This document shows positions 12,338 through 23,936 of a stretch of DNA of 64,000 nt, piece by piece. The position numbers were made by a program, and so were the translations under genes. Positions within the stretch are counted from its first letter, which is position 1, and every line of letters starts with the position of its first letter. Location of the stretch: contig MNCI01030296.1 in NCBI GenBank assembly GCA_015680685.1, forward strand, positions 55,854 to 119,853. Reading direction: 5' to 3'. This DNA is from Gnetum montanum. Lineage: Eukaryota > Streptophyta > Gnetopsida > Gnetales > Gnetaceae. The notes below the pieces were generated by a model that saw only the letters and a program-made list of their open reading frames with translations, ran no database searches and was not told the DNA's origin.

Positions 12338-14273
12338 ATGTCTTCTTCTTTGCACAAAAGCACTTGACCACCTAGGAACAACACTAGAGACAGTCGACAA
12401 CACAATACACATAACCAAAATCCACTAGTTCCTCAACAATTCCATCTGGTATATATTCATCACAATGAGTATATGCCTGACTTTACCTTTATTCTCCATC
12501 AAGATAAACAACTGCGTTGGAGAGACTTGGAGGGTAACATAGTGTTTCCCCCAGACCAAGTAGTCCCCAACATGCTCCTTCGTGCTCTTGCACGAATAGG
12601 CATGTCACAATTGTACGTAGAGTACATTGCATGTGATTACGACACAAGGGACTACCATCCCATAGAAGCACAATGTTAATGGGACTTGCGATAGGAGAGT
12701 TACCACACATCTTTGAAGGGCAAAGGACCCCATAACGCTCCACCCATCTTAAGCGAAATTAAGGATGGTGAACATATTTTAATAGGTTCTCCACAAAATG
12801 ATGTTCCCCCTCCTAACGATGGTGAGAAGGTGGTGTATCAAAACGTTCACTCCATGATTCAAAACCTTGGTTCTGATCCCCATGAACATCAAGTGTTCAA
12901 CAAGGGAACACAAACACATGATAAGGGTGGACATTCTAATCGTCATCACGATTGAGGCCAGGACCACCAAAGAGAAGGTAGGAAACATTGTCATGGCGAT
13001 GGTTCTTCCTCTTCTTCACCTTCATCATCACATTCACCCTCTCCTTTAGTATTAGGACATAGTCATAAGGAACCTAACTGTGAGGATAAGGGTAAATAGA
13101 ATGAGAAACCTCGATGAGAGAGTCAAGAGAGAGGATTAGGGCACTCTAGAGAATCACGGAATGGAAGAAGGAAAATTAGGAAACCATGTAAACATCACAG
13201 ATGCTATGAAAAAAATGACCACAAAGAACCCCTACTTGCAACCCGAAGCATGTTAGACATCATGGAGGCTGTAGGAATTCCTACAAGGCACTAGAAAGAT
13301 AGCAGGATCAAGAGATTAGACATGAATAACATCCCATGAATTGAGGGGGGATACAACATGGATCCTCAGAACCATTTACAATCATTTCATGATGCATGTG
13401 CCTTGCAGAGAATTGAGAACAAATGGCAAAAGCTAAAGTTGTTCCCAAGGACACTAGTAAAAGAAGTAGAAATCTGGTACCAATCCTTCGAACCAGAATC
13501 CATTCGAAGGTGGAGTATGATGCTAGAACTATTTAACGATAAGTATCAAACGCACTCCCGGGTGTCCAACTTGTGAAAGAAAATCCAAGGATGGAAGCAA
13601 GAAACTCATGAACCCTTGGATGCTACCATGGCCCGATACTATGCACTGTTACATCGTTGCCCAGGCCATGGTTACTCATAGCAGGATCAACTACACCATC
13701 TCATAGATGGACTTAGGCATGAAACTAGGAGAACCCTTGGAACATATGCCCAAGGGAGATTATCAGAGCTTAGGTTCCATCAAATCCATAGATTGCTAAG
13801 GCAAGTAGCTAAGGAAGAAAGAGATCTACGTAAGAGAGAAAGTATGAAAGAGTACAACCGCGATCCTTCCCTTCGAAAAAGGGGGATGAGATTCTGTGAG
13901 GAGGAGGAAGAGTTACCACTTGAAGAGATGGTGAATAGGAAAACCTTTCTGCTCCAAAAATTAACAACAGAAGTGTCAGCAAAGGTAGACAAAATGTGGG
14001 ACTCCTTAGATAGTAGATTTGAAACCGTCCTCAAAATTTTAGAGGAGTCTAAGGAGCAAAGTAGTGACTATGATAAAAAAAAAGAGGGATTTGGACCATG
14101 CACGTAACAAAGGTAAGGGTAAAATGGCCATCACCAAAGAGGTTTTGGATTTAGATATGGATAATGATGGTAAATGTGAGATATGCCAGTATGACCATCC
14201 TATGGGATGTTGCCCAATAATCTCCCATCTACAAGAGTCTAGGGTGTATGCATTCAACCCACGACTTAACAAA
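12338..14273 (+). pseudogene. gag: T1 Gag, decayed
   Basis: Gag reads in one frame from ATG 12338 (MSSSLHKS...) to about 14090. The start is supported by T2, whose Gag begins with a similar MSPSS at the same distance from its LTR. In order it holds an N-terminal domain (FTFILHQDKQLRWRDLEGN), a His/Arg/Ser-rich segment (about 12890-13220), the core Gag domain (NHLQSFHDACALQ, KWQKLKLFPRTL, about 13350-13800), a charged region, and a zinc-finger-like motif at 14175-14213 (CEICQYDHPMGCC, one residue shorter between Cys and His than the usual knuckle). Several in-frame stops and a frameshift in a run of nine A near 14080 disable it. An assembly gap cuts the C-terminal part. Confidence 0.85.
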
Positions 14274-14375
14274 NNNNNNNNNNNNNNNNNNNNNNNNNNN
14301 NNNNNNNNNNNNNNNNNNNNNNNNNNNNNNNNNNNNNNNNNNNNNNNNNNNNNNNNNNNNNNNNNNNNNNNNNNN
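14274..14375. other. Assembly gap (102 N)
   Basis: Unknown bases inside the Gag C-terminal region of T1. By comparison with T2 the missing part would encode a Pro/Gln/Tyr-rich tail, but the true gap length is not known. ORFs reading through the N run are artefacts. Confidence 0.99.
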
Positions 14376-15003
14376 AACCAACAGTCCAAACAAGCTCTCA
14401 CAACCACAAGCAATTGAGCCTCCGAACGCTTCTCCATAAAATAAGGCTTCAGAGCTCCGTTCAAACCAAAAATAGAGCTCAATGCATATGGTTATGTTAA
14501 CACATACCGTCATTGACTGGATCAAAGAGGGCCACCTTCCCAAGAAATTCTCTAATCCTGGAAGTCCTTTAATCTATCTCCAAGTCACTGGGAATAAACC
14601 ATGTAAAGCTCTTCTAGACTTAGGTTCCGAAGTCAACTTAATATCGCAAGAGATGTATAAAGCCTCGAACCTGCCTCCACTAAAGAAGAGCAATATTCGC
14701 TTAGAGCTGGCTGACTAGTCCATCATTGTTCCCTTGGGATTGGTGGAGGACATTGTTACCACTGTGTGTGATTGGTCATACCTAGCTGATTTCCTAGTGA
14801 TACAAGTAAACAATGACAAAGGGGACTTCCCAATAATAATGGGAAGGGCATGGCTAAGTACCATAAACACATGCCTAAGAATTTGCAATCTTTCCCTAGG
14901 ACATACAGTGATACAAGGTGTGATTATGTATAGGGATGTTCAGCATTGCCTACATGCAACTGGTGTGCCCAAGAAATTAACATACAAAAATGCTTGTATG
15001 TAG
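14376..15003 (+). pseudogene. T1 retropepsin-type protease
   Basis: The frame encodes the end of Gag and an aspartic protease that would cut the Gag-Pol polyprotein. The catalytic motif is ALLDLGSEVNLIS (14610-14660), where plant Athila-type proteases have D-L-G. The flap/C-terminal part follows with GLVEDIVTTV, DFLVIQVNNDKGDFPIIMGRAWL. One stop (TAG at 14716) separates the two halves. The same protein is encoded on the minus strand in T2 (46643-47194), where the catalytic triad reads D-F-S. Confidence 0.85.
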
Positions 15004-17198
15004 CAACCACACAACAAGCAGACACCTAGTGGTTGACAACTAATCAAGAGAGCAACTCACCAACATACATAGAACTAACTGGGGGACCAACTTGTGCCCA
15101 CGTAGAAAGAATAGATGCACTGGAGCAAGAGTGTCACCAACTTCCAACCCTTACCTGAAAACATCAATTGGGGAAAGTTGGAAACTCCTAAAATATTCAA
15201 ACAAATTCTTCGATAGGAAAATACTAGTCAATGTGCAATAGACCAAACCTTATCATGAATCTAGAATGGTCAATGCACATAAAAGAAAATATGACCTCAC
15301 TCATTATTGCAAATCTCCCCCTTCAAACATAGTCATGGGGGAGATGGCCACCTATGCTGATCAGTCAAGGTCCTCAGTTCCTTTTTAAGTTTTATTTTTA
15401 CACATTTTTGTTTTGTAAATTTTTGTTTTACAAATTTCTTTAACTCTCCTTCTTTTTGTTTTGCAACATCATTCATAATTTTTAGTTTATTTGTGTGATT
15501 AATTATTTTGTTAAGATTTTTCACCTAATAAGTGTTCCTGGAGATGGTATGAACTGTATTACATTGATTGCTAATATTTGGTTTTTACCTTTGAGTGATG
15601 ATGTTGATACTAAGGTATGGTTCTTTTGATATAACAGGCAATGAGTCCACGTCATCCATGCATCCATGAATTTCAATGGTCTCTCTTGGCTTGGAATTAT
15701 ACAATCCCTTTTCTTCAATAATAATAATAACTATCAATGAATTGGTGACTGGGAATTTCTCAAACTAAGGAAGGAATCAAGGATTGAAAAGGGTGTGACT
15801 ACAAGGGAACTTGATGCATTTGTGTTGCCCATTCTCTTGGGTGCTTGGATGTTTTCTTCTTGAGTCTTTCGTACCATTCCGATGCTACTCCATTATCAGG
15901 AAACTAAGCTAATAAAAATAATAAGTCTTTGCATGGTGTGGTTCTCACAAAAAACACAAAAGAAAAAAAATAGTGGGAATTCAAAGCACACCCCTTAGAT
16001 GAAATAATCATCTAAGCTACAAGCACTGGTTATGGAACTAAATAAACATGTTCCCTCTAACTAGGGCCCCTTCTCGCTTCCTACTTTCTCATTTTCGTTT
16101 CGTCAGAATGGTGGTGACTTTTTGGTGGAAGCATTCTTGTTACTTCAAGTGGATGGATTTGCCAAATTTATTAATGCGAAGTCATTGGATGTGGATTGTT
16201 TGAGGCTGGATTTGAAATGAGATCTACTAAGTCACATTAACCATTAATACACAAGGGGCTGTACATCACCTTTTCACCTCATTGCCAGTTGTATCAATAG
16301 TCCATATTTTAGTTGATGCATTATTTTCTTTTTGGTAAACTCTTGTGGTTAAGACTTTAACTCTTATTTCCAAATGGCATTCTCAAAGCCTACAGACTCT
16401 TTTAATGTGGGATTGTTAGGGCATTAAGGGCATGAGCCTGCTTTGGGGAGGACCCACTGGCATTCCTATTTGGTGCATCCATTAATTTCTTTCCCTTAAA
16501 TATTTCCTCAATCACCATTTATTTTGTTCATCTCCATCTTTGATATCCATTATATCGACGTTGTCATTGTTTCTTTTTCTTCATCTTTCTTATGCCTTAC
16601 CTTTTTCCATTCTCTCGCTACCAGAGGTTCACTCTCAATCATGGGGGTCCTAGTCTAATTTTTTTTATTTTCTCTTAACCCCTACACCTTGGGTAGTCAC
16701 CAATATTATATCTTCAAATCCGCATTAGCGATATCACAACTCAGCCAATGGACCTTACACTAAGGCAAGGTATCAACTGCATTGTGATTTATTTACCCTT
16801 GCTAATATAAGACTGTGTTGTGTGTGCATACGGCAATCATACACCAATGGATTGGATCTAGAGGAAACACTTGGAATGGACTGGTGTTGGAGTAGTTATG
16901 CAAGGAACAAGATTGATGGCATGCTTATGGATGGACAATGAAAAGCACAATCTTGGCATTGGTAGCAACAAACTTCTTCTTTTCTCTCTCTCTTCTCTCT
17001 TCTCTCTCAGCTACCAAATAAGGCTGGATGTCAAATGTGTATAGTGTTTACTCTTGTTTTCATGAACACTAATGTGTCATGTATTGTAATGATGATCCAT
17101 TCACATGTCACCCCATTCACCATTAGTATCATTCTAGTTAATAATCCCATACCTTCCCAATATTTTGTAAGGAACTCGAGGATGAGTTTTCATTTAGT
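15004..17198 (+). other. T1 pol remnant, deletion join and 3' untranslated region
   Basis: About 15150-15210 still encodes the first residues of the reverse-transcriptase region (ENINWGKLETPK; T2 has KNIHWGKLEILD). After about 15211 the sequence matches the last part of T2 integrase (VNVQ.TKPYHESRM; T2 has VNIQQTKPFHEPKM). Everything between is missing. From about 15340 to the 3' LTR the sequence is non-coding but clearly homologous to T2 (43390 down to 38971, minus). It includes a CT-rich tract at about 16979-17010. No env-like ORF is recognisable. Confidence 0.75.
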
Positions 17199-17208
17199 CA
17201 TGGGGGTA
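17199..17208 (+). promoter_or_regulatory. T1 polypurine tract
   Basis: The run catgggggta lies directly before the 3' LTR. The same run precedes the T2 3' LTR on the minus strand (38964-38972), so the position is conserved. Confidence 0.75.
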
Positions 17209-18026
17209 TGATGAGTCGCGATATCTCATACGCGATATCGCATCCACGATATCACGTCGGCCCCTACAATACGTGTATGTGATATTGCAACCCACCACCA
17301 TGTCTATAAATAAGAGGTAGCTTTCCCTTGTTCAATCATCTAGAGTTAATCCCTTAGCCAAACTATAGTAGTTTTACCATTCTAGAGTTAGAATAATTTC
17401 CATGTGCCCATAGTAGGAGTCTCAAAGTGAACGGATCTTTATTCGAGCAAATTGTACCTGAGCAAAAATTTTTGTATGGCAATAAAGATGAATTTTCTAA
17501 TAAACCTTGTAGCATATGGACTAAGCTAAATAATATTTAATTATTTTTAAATTTTTAAATGCTTTCCTAGATAATTAATCTCTCAACCCTTGACCCTCCT
17601 AGCTAAGTGCATTCAGTACGACCGCTTCGAGCACGTGTGTAACACTTGGTAACCCAGTAATGAGTAGTGTTTGGTAATCCCAATAGTGTTGCATGGGTTC
17701 AGGGTGTGTGCAGCAAGTAGGAACAGATACTGATGCTAGGATAATTAGAACTTAGCTAGTGAATAGTTAATGAAAGCTAGTCACTTAGTTCTCTTCACCT
17801 TTCCCTACTAGCATAGGCGTTAAAAAGATAAAAGTTATAAAAATCACATACCTCAAACTTACTTAACCATACAACCATGACAATACAAGTTTGGGAGGAC
17901 AATGATTAATTAATCTTAAGTGTTCCATTAAGGCGCGTAAGCACTTAGTCCTTGGAGTTCGATTGGATCGCGCGTGAGATGCTCATATTCGTATGGTTGA
18001 GTGTAGGGGTACCTCACCACTCATCA
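17209..18026 (+). repeat. T1 3' LTR
   Basis: This is the second copy of the T1 LTR, with TATA box TATAAATA at 17305-17312. The U3 start carries a run of GATATC-containing inverted motifs between 17217 and 17290 that is similar in plan but not in exact sequence to the 5' copy. Confidence 0.93.
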
Positions 18027-18660
18027 TTTTCCTTAAGTGAGAAATCCTAGGTACTAGTGAGACATCCCAACTACAAGCCAAACTGATAGTAGACATCTAG
18101 AATTTTTAGGAAATGTCATAGATGGTGGGAAAAAAAGCTCCAACATGGCATTTCAATGGGAAAAATGTCCAAAAGACTTTGGATTCATGTGGGAAACATC
18201 AAGGAAGGAAAATAGAAAGATTCCTAGGATTTTTAATCTTTGTAATATGTATGTATCCATCAATGAAAGAAAGAGAGAGCTTGTATATGAATGAGTGAGA
18301 GAAAATGCTCTTGAGAGTGCAAAGCTAAGTAAGAGAGAGCCAGTGAGCATATTGAGTGAATGCAAATAGTGATTACCACTCCAAGATTAGTTTGTGGTAT
18401 GTTGATCTATGTGTTCTATTCTCTTGTATCTTACTTGTAACTTGAGATATTATTCTCAAGTTGTGGTAGATATTTCTATTGACTATGTCTTACATTGATA
18501 ACAACCATTATGTGGTTGTATAGCCTCATGCTCTACAATATTAGTTAAGTGTGACATGTTTTGGATGCTTGTGGTTTGTGTGAACCCTATTGTAATCTTC
18601 TAATAAATTAGTTAAAATACTTAGTTTTCTTGTATTTTAGCAAAAACTTTTGTCTTCACA
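18027..18660 (+). mobile_element. 3' LTR of chromovirus-like element, second part
   Basis: This is the continuation of the LTR begun at 11359. It contains GA-rich and GAGAGAG tracts, AATAAA at 18602-18607, and ends TTTTGTCTTCACA at 18660, giving TG...CA ends over about 650 bp once T1 is removed. No second copy is present in the window, so the end point is inferred from the terminal CA and the downstream change of sequence. Confidence 0.5.
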
Positions 18661-19530
18661 TAATATCTAGGCTTAGTGCATTAAATATGATTTACTTATT
18701 AGAGAGAAGCTACTTTACAAGTTAAGAACCTAACTCATGGCCATAAATGGTCTTTGATAAGTCAATGATTATGACACAATAGGGCATAAACCTCTAATCG
18801 AATGTGGACTTATCTTACAACACATAAATTCGAAATGATAGCAGAATGATAAAAATGATAAATTTAAATATCAAAATTAGCTAAGTATTATTTATTGAAA
18901 ATAAAACTAAGTATGAAAAGTTACTAAGAGTGATGGAAAATCTAAGTGCAAAATATAAGTAAAAGAGCAGAAAATATTAAAATATAAGTAACTATGATAT
19001 GGAAAAAAACGTTTTAGTCCCTTTCCAAACAAATAAAATGCTTTATTCTTAATAAAAAAGTGTTCCCCTCCTATGGAGGGTAAAATTACAAGTGTTGTAA
19101 AAAAATGTAAGTGAGATAAAATTGATAATAAGAGCTCAATTTATGTGAAAAATGTAGATTTGAAGAGTGAAGTTAATCTTTGGAGAATGGATATATAAAT
19201 GGGAAAGCTACATATGATGTCTATAATTGAAATGAGGCTATTTTGACTAAGTATTCTAGGACTAACATTGGAGCTAAAAAAAATTCCAACTTTGGAAACT
19301 AATGCTAATGCTGAAAAATTCTAAGTATGGGAGTTAACACTAATGTTCCTTGACTAATGTCAATGCTTGACTAATGTCTATTGCATTCACTCCTAACTCT
19401 AGAAATTTTGAAAAGTGCTCTAGATCTCAAGAAATAGGCCCAAAATTTGAAATTCAAGATCATATTTATAGACCTAGGATTATCAAATTCAACTCTTAAG
19501 TTACATGATGTTCACTTGGAGTTCTTATTA
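18661..19530 (-). repeat. Repeat R, left copy (probable LTR of element C)
   Basis: This sequence is repeated in the same orientation at 37453-38094, continued at 50611-50880, where T2 interrupts the second copy. Matching phrases include GAATGTGGACTTATC / TAATGTGGACTTATCC and GCTGAAAAATTCTAAGTA. The left copy has no T2 and so preserves the empty target site CTAAGTATGGGAG near 19312. The right copy is bordered on its inner side by a primer-site-like motif, which suggests R is an LTR of a minus-strand element. The left end could instead extend from the neighbouring LTR. Confidence 0.65.
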
Positions 19531-19729
19531 TTCTAGAACTATGATAGGTATAATATTAATGATTAGTTAATTATTTTTTGAGATCATGGACTAGATGATA
19601 TCAATATGAATAAGATGTTCTCTATATCTAGGATCATTGGGTTGCAACCTCAAGAAGAGGAAATATTAGATGAAGCTAGGAGAAAATGATTAGAGAAAAG
19701 GCTAAAGGAAAAGGGACCACTATCCCATG

Positions 19730-19835
19730 GTAAGTTAGTGGTTTATTTACAATCTTGGATTTTTTTTAATTTTGTTATACTTTTATATGATTATGTTTGT
19801 GTTTTTACTTGTTTTTGAGTTTATTATGAGAGCAG
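19730..19835 (+). other. Candidate intron 1
   Basis: The sequence runs from GTAAGTTAG to TTATTATGAGAGCAG, 106 bases and strongly T-rich, as plant introns are. The upstream exon is already broken by stops, so this rests on splice-site form and base composition. Confidence 0.35.
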
Positions 19836-19908
19836 ATCAACAAAGAGCAATTACTTTGTGGCATGGTTAATGGTCTCATAGAGAAATTAAAGGTCATCTT
19901 AGGTGGTA

Positions 19909-19991
19909 GTAAGTTCTTTATATTTTTATTTTATTTTTTATGTTTTATCTTTATACTTATTTTTTTAATTATTTTTATGTTAGTTATTTAG
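19909..19991 (+). other. Candidate intron 2
   Basis: The sequence runs from GTAAGTTC to TTAGTTATTTAG, 83 bases and nearly all A/T. Removing it joins an open frame (VILGG) to KYLAYFGS without a stop at the junction. Confidence 0.35.
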
Positions 19992-20870
19992 AAGTACCTA
20001 GCTTACTTTGGTAGTTAAATTTCCACATTAGAGTGGATCAACAAAAGGTATCCATTATAGATCCTACCTTATAGCCTCTTTTGCATGATGATCCAAAAGT
20101 AAGAGAAAGGATGGATGCTATAGATTAGTATGGAATATAGATGGTCTCACTCATAATAAAATAATCAAATTTTGTAATGGATCTAACAAAAAAAAACTAT
20201 TGGTAACCAAGTAGAAAAAGGAGAAAACAGTCTCTAAGATCAAGAACTTAGAGGATGAGATGAAGAGTTTAGAGGTCGATCTCCATGATATCACTATGAT
20301 ACATCATAATCCTAAGTCTTTCTTTTACGATCATTTAAAAGATTATTTGAATAACATGGTTGCTCCCCATACTATTCAGCAATGTAAGCTATTGATCATG
20401 AAGATCTTGAATAGTAAACTATAGGATAGTTATTTTGTAGGGAAGCATAGGGGAAAGTTGCGCAAAAGAAAGTTATTTTACAAGAAGTATAATTTTCTTC
20501 ATACAAAACAATTTAGAGAGAAGATGATAAGTAGAAAATCAAGAGATATGTCCATTAAGAAGATGTGCATAAGTAATGTCTTTAAAGCATTTGAAAATTG
20601 TGTAAAGGTAAAGAGGAAGAAGAGGAAGGTTAAGGCTCTATTATCTACCATGGAAGAATAGAGCAATAGGATGGAGATGGAGTCTAACATGAACAATCCT
20701 TCCTTGTTAGATGTGCTAGATGTATAGATAGAATACTTGTGCTTCTCATTCCTATTGCTAAGGAGATCACTCAAAAGTTGGTTGAGGTATATGGATATGA
20801 GGCCTCTAAGGATGTGAAGTTGGTCCTAGCTAAATAACTATAGGCAAGGGAAATATGTTTTTGTTAGTTT

Positions 20871-21780
20871 TTTATTTTTATTTTCAGTTTGGTTGATTTT
20901 TGGTTAATTTTAGTATTTTTATAATTTTAAGTTTATCTACATTAGTACTTTTGTTGTCTTTTTATGTTTTTAACATGTTTACATTTACTTTTTTTTGCAA
21001 GTACAAAGACTCTAGGAAGTTTTGACAGTAGTGAGATGAATGTGAAAGAGGCATATGTTGTGGGAAATATTTTCCCTTCCCATGATTAAAATCTAAGAGG
21101 TCAAAATGAAGAGAGTTAGATGTGAGGATGAGATATTGATGAGACTTGATTTTAGACCTTGTATTTTTTAAGAATATTGTGTATGATTATTAATGATATG
21201 TGTCTTAATGAACATTGTATGGACATTTGGCTATGGTATAGGGACTATTATTTTTTATATACTTTTGATGTTTTATATTTTTATAGTATTTGTTGTTTTC
21301 TATTTTTATAGTTCTTCTAAGCTTTACATGTTTATATGGTTTTTGATATTTTCTAATGCAAAAAAATGAATACAATAAAAATAAACATAGATATGAAAGA
21401 TCTAAGCTTACATAACAAAAAATAAGTGCTAGTGATAGATAATAAAGAAAACTAGCTTAAGAAAAAAGTAAAGTATTAAAAATATGTAAATTTGAATACA
21501 TAAAATAGTGACAAAGTAAAAATAGAAAACATATGTAAACACTTGGAAAAACAGTAAGTGAAGAAGAAGATAAGTAAAGAAAAATTGAAATAGGATTATT
21601 GTGAAGGCTATGCTTAGGAAATAGCTTTTCTAACCTATACTCTAGTAGAATCCTTTACACTTTTAACAAACTCCACCATATCCAATTCACCAAATCCCAA
21701 GTCTACAAACTTGTACATGCTAGAAGACCAAAAAATGCTAGTTTTGGGTTCTTTGAAGTTTGGTTTAGTAGAGCTATGTC
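20871..21780. other. No recognisable gene
   Basis: T-rich then A-rich sequence of element C between the opposite-strand ORF and the protease remnant. A further possible intron-like T-rich stretch lies at about 20850-21000. I see no reverse transcriptase or integrase motif on either strand. Confidence 0.5.
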
Positions 21781-21799
21781 CTATTAGTGTAGGTTAGGA

Positions 21800-22560
21800 C
21801 CTTAGGCTAGACCCCCTTATAACATCAAGATGTAAGATAGCAGGGATATCATGGTCTATGCAAATCACTACCTATTTATCTTTACAAGTGAAATGAATTT
21901 TATGATGTAAAGAAGAAGAGACAACATGGTAATAGGCCAACCAAGGCCTTCCAAAGATGGCATTTATACCTAATGAGTTCCTAATGACCATGAAAATTGC
22001 TTCACATACAATGCAACTTTCTATAGAAAAAGGTAACTTAATTGCTTCTAAGATCTCAACTCTACCCCCATTGAATGAAATTAAAAAAGAGTTATAGTTA
22101 GAATACACTATTTCTCAAGATGTACAAAGGCCAGAATATGTTATCTTCCACTTATATCATGTTGTTGATTAAAAGTGGGCATATAACACCCTTGATAGTA
22201 TGAGTTCTAATATTTTCTCCTTTGAAAACCAAACAATCCATCTTATACTTTAGAGTATTAAGCATAGATGAGGTTGTTTGGGCATGAGACTAAATTTCTA
22301 TAGGCATAGTGATTGATTTGAGAAGCTCCTTCAAAGCCAACTAATGTTGTTTGGAGGTTGAGATCAAATCAAAGAGGGAGAGATTGATCCTATTTAATTT
22401 CATTGCTATTGAGATTTTGGGTAAGCCTTTATTAATAAGTGTTGTCTCCTTGATTATAGGTCAAAGAAGAGCAAAGTTCAATGTAAGAGAAGTTAGTATG
22501 ACAATGGTAGGAGTGGTGTTAAGTTTTCTTTGGAATGAGACACTCTTTCTACTTTAAGTA
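21800..22560 (-). pseudogene. Protease remnant of element C
   Basis: The minus-strand piece 21872-22108 encodes NAIFGRPWLAYYHVVSSSLH followed by a KIHFTCKDK-type end. This is the C-terminal half of a retropepsin as found in plant gypsy elements, where the I-x-GRPWL motif and the S-x-LHQ/H-K-h-F phrase are typical. Sequence from 22110 to 22560 continues upstream (minus sense) with many stops, and the catalytic Asp is not visible. On the other side of inserted element B, gag of the same orientation occurs at 35.1-36.4 kb, so both belong to element C. Confidence 0.65.
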
Positions 22561-22925
22561 CTAAAATTTAAGGCTTGCTCTTTATCTTTTCCTTTGTCTT
22601 GTTTAACATTCTTTTAAGCTCATGTTATGATTCTAACTAGTCATGTTAGAATAGGAAGTAATAGAGGCTCAAATGACTTAGACAGGGAGAATGTGCAATG
22701 GATAACGAATTGCATAGGATAAGATGGGAGGATAGTGAATAGCTCTAGATTGTATTGGAAAGGAAATATAGTTTCTCAGAGGAAATGATAGATAAGCAAA
22801 AGGAAGATTATAGCATGTAGCGTTTTCATCATAATGAGGTATCATGTTGATGAATAGGGGATCTCTACATACATTTTGGGATGAAGAAGAATCTGCATCA
22901 TTCCAAGAAAGCTTCATGAAAAAAG

Positions 22926-23922
22926 GTATAACAATGGAAAAATTCGAGCTAGATATCAAATTGATTTGTACGAAACAATTTTACCTCAAGATCCATAGGC
23001 CTCAAAAAGAATCTAAGATCCCTAAGGTGGTTTGGTTGATCACCTAAGGACTTGAACGACCTATTAGCAAGGAAAATGTGAAAAAACTAAAAGAAACAAG
23101 CAAGAAAATGAGTGTATGAGAGATCCAACACTGGATCTGTAAAAATCAAGAGAATCAAGAAAATAATAGTGAAAGGTTTGTCAAAAAAACTTTAACTATG
23201 TATTAAATTACTGTAAAAATGTGATGCAATACAAGTTTAGAGAGATACAGATTAAGGCATTTACAGCCTAAGAATACAGAATATTTATAGATCTCTCCAA
23301 ATTTTTTGTTTTTGATCTGGAGCACAAATACACAAGGTGTGTTTTGCAAGTTAGCCTGCACTTTTATCTTACTTGATTTTCTCTCAACATAGCAGCTACA
23401 ATAGGTTTTTAGTTCCAATGATCTTCTTTCCCAAAAAAGAACTCTACTTGCTAAAAAAAATGTCTCTTTCCTTTTTCTAAAAAAAAGGTCCTATAATTGA
23501 GATCAAATCTCACTTAAATAGGTCACAATCTATTGTTTCTTCTTGTTTAGACTCTAACAGGCTTCTTGGATGGTTACACAACATTTGTTTCTATTTTTAT
23601 GGTCCAAAACTACAACATTTTTGTCACTAGAATTCTTGACTACTATGAATTTAATTCTAGCATTTTTGGTAGTGTATTTGATAATTGTAGGCTCAAATAC
23701 ATTACTTTGGTGTAATTCACAACATATTTGACATTTTATGCCATGAATTATACCTTACAAAGTTAAAATGTTCTAATATTTTAATAAAATAGGATCATAA
23801 AGTGGATTTTTAAAGTAAACTCAAGGCATTTGTGTTTTCTCTTGAATTCAATAACAATTACATGATAAAATCTAGATATAAGGCTTCTTGTTTACATCAT
23901 GAATTTTCTTTGAGGTGTTTCA
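22926..23922 (-). repeat. Element B 3' LTR
   Basis: In element sense it begins TGAAACACCT at 23922 and runs to about 22926. It aligns with 34037-35033 throughout, for example CACCTAAGGACTTGAA and the ATCAAGAAA phrases. The inner end is set by the adjoining polypurine tract. The outer end is uncertain by a few bases. Confidence 0.8.
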
Positions 23923-23936
23923 TTGGTCCCTCTTTG
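23923..23936 (-). promoter_or_regulatory. Element B polypurine tract
   Basis: On the minus strand CAAAGAGGGACCAA directly precedes the LTR start TGAAACACC. This fixes the orientation of element B as minus. Confidence 0.6.

Larger units (their letters stand above)
11383..18026 (+). mobile_element. LTR retrotransposon T1 (Athila-like, pol deleted)
   Basis: This 6.6 kb element has LTRs of 809 and 818 bp that start TGATGAG and end CTCATCA. It has a tRNA-Asp primer site, a gag gene, a protease, and a polypurine tract before the 3' LTR. Compared with T2 it lacks about 2.8 kb of pol. The join lies near 15211 and runs from the reverse-transcriptase N-terminus straight to the end of integrase. It is inserted in the 3' LTR of the chromovirus-like element. 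The LTR copies differ at many sites, mostly transitions, so the insertion is not recent. It could only have moved using enzymes from a full-length relative such as T2. Confidence 0.92.
19590..20870 (+). pseudogene. Opposite-strand ORF of element C, possibly intron-containing
   Basis: The reading pieces include MFSISRIIGLQPQEEEILDE (19600-19660), an exon-like piece with LLCGMVNGLIEKLKVILGG (19836-19908), DDPKVRERMDAID (about 20090-20130), and a Lys/Arg-rich open stretch at 20458-20661. Two candidate introns with GTAAGT...AG ends (19730-19835 and 19909-19991) separate the first pieces, and the second junction continues an open frame. It runs opposite to the gag and protease remnants of element C and lies beside the left R repeat, the position of the extra antisense ORF of some Tat-lineage elements. 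No domain is recognised and stops are frequent. It could also be a captured host gene. Confidence 0.4.

Noticed and set aside
15340-17198. Envelope-like gene in T1 as in some Athila elements
   Set aside because: No ORF of useful length or membrane segment in T1 or in the homologous region of T2.
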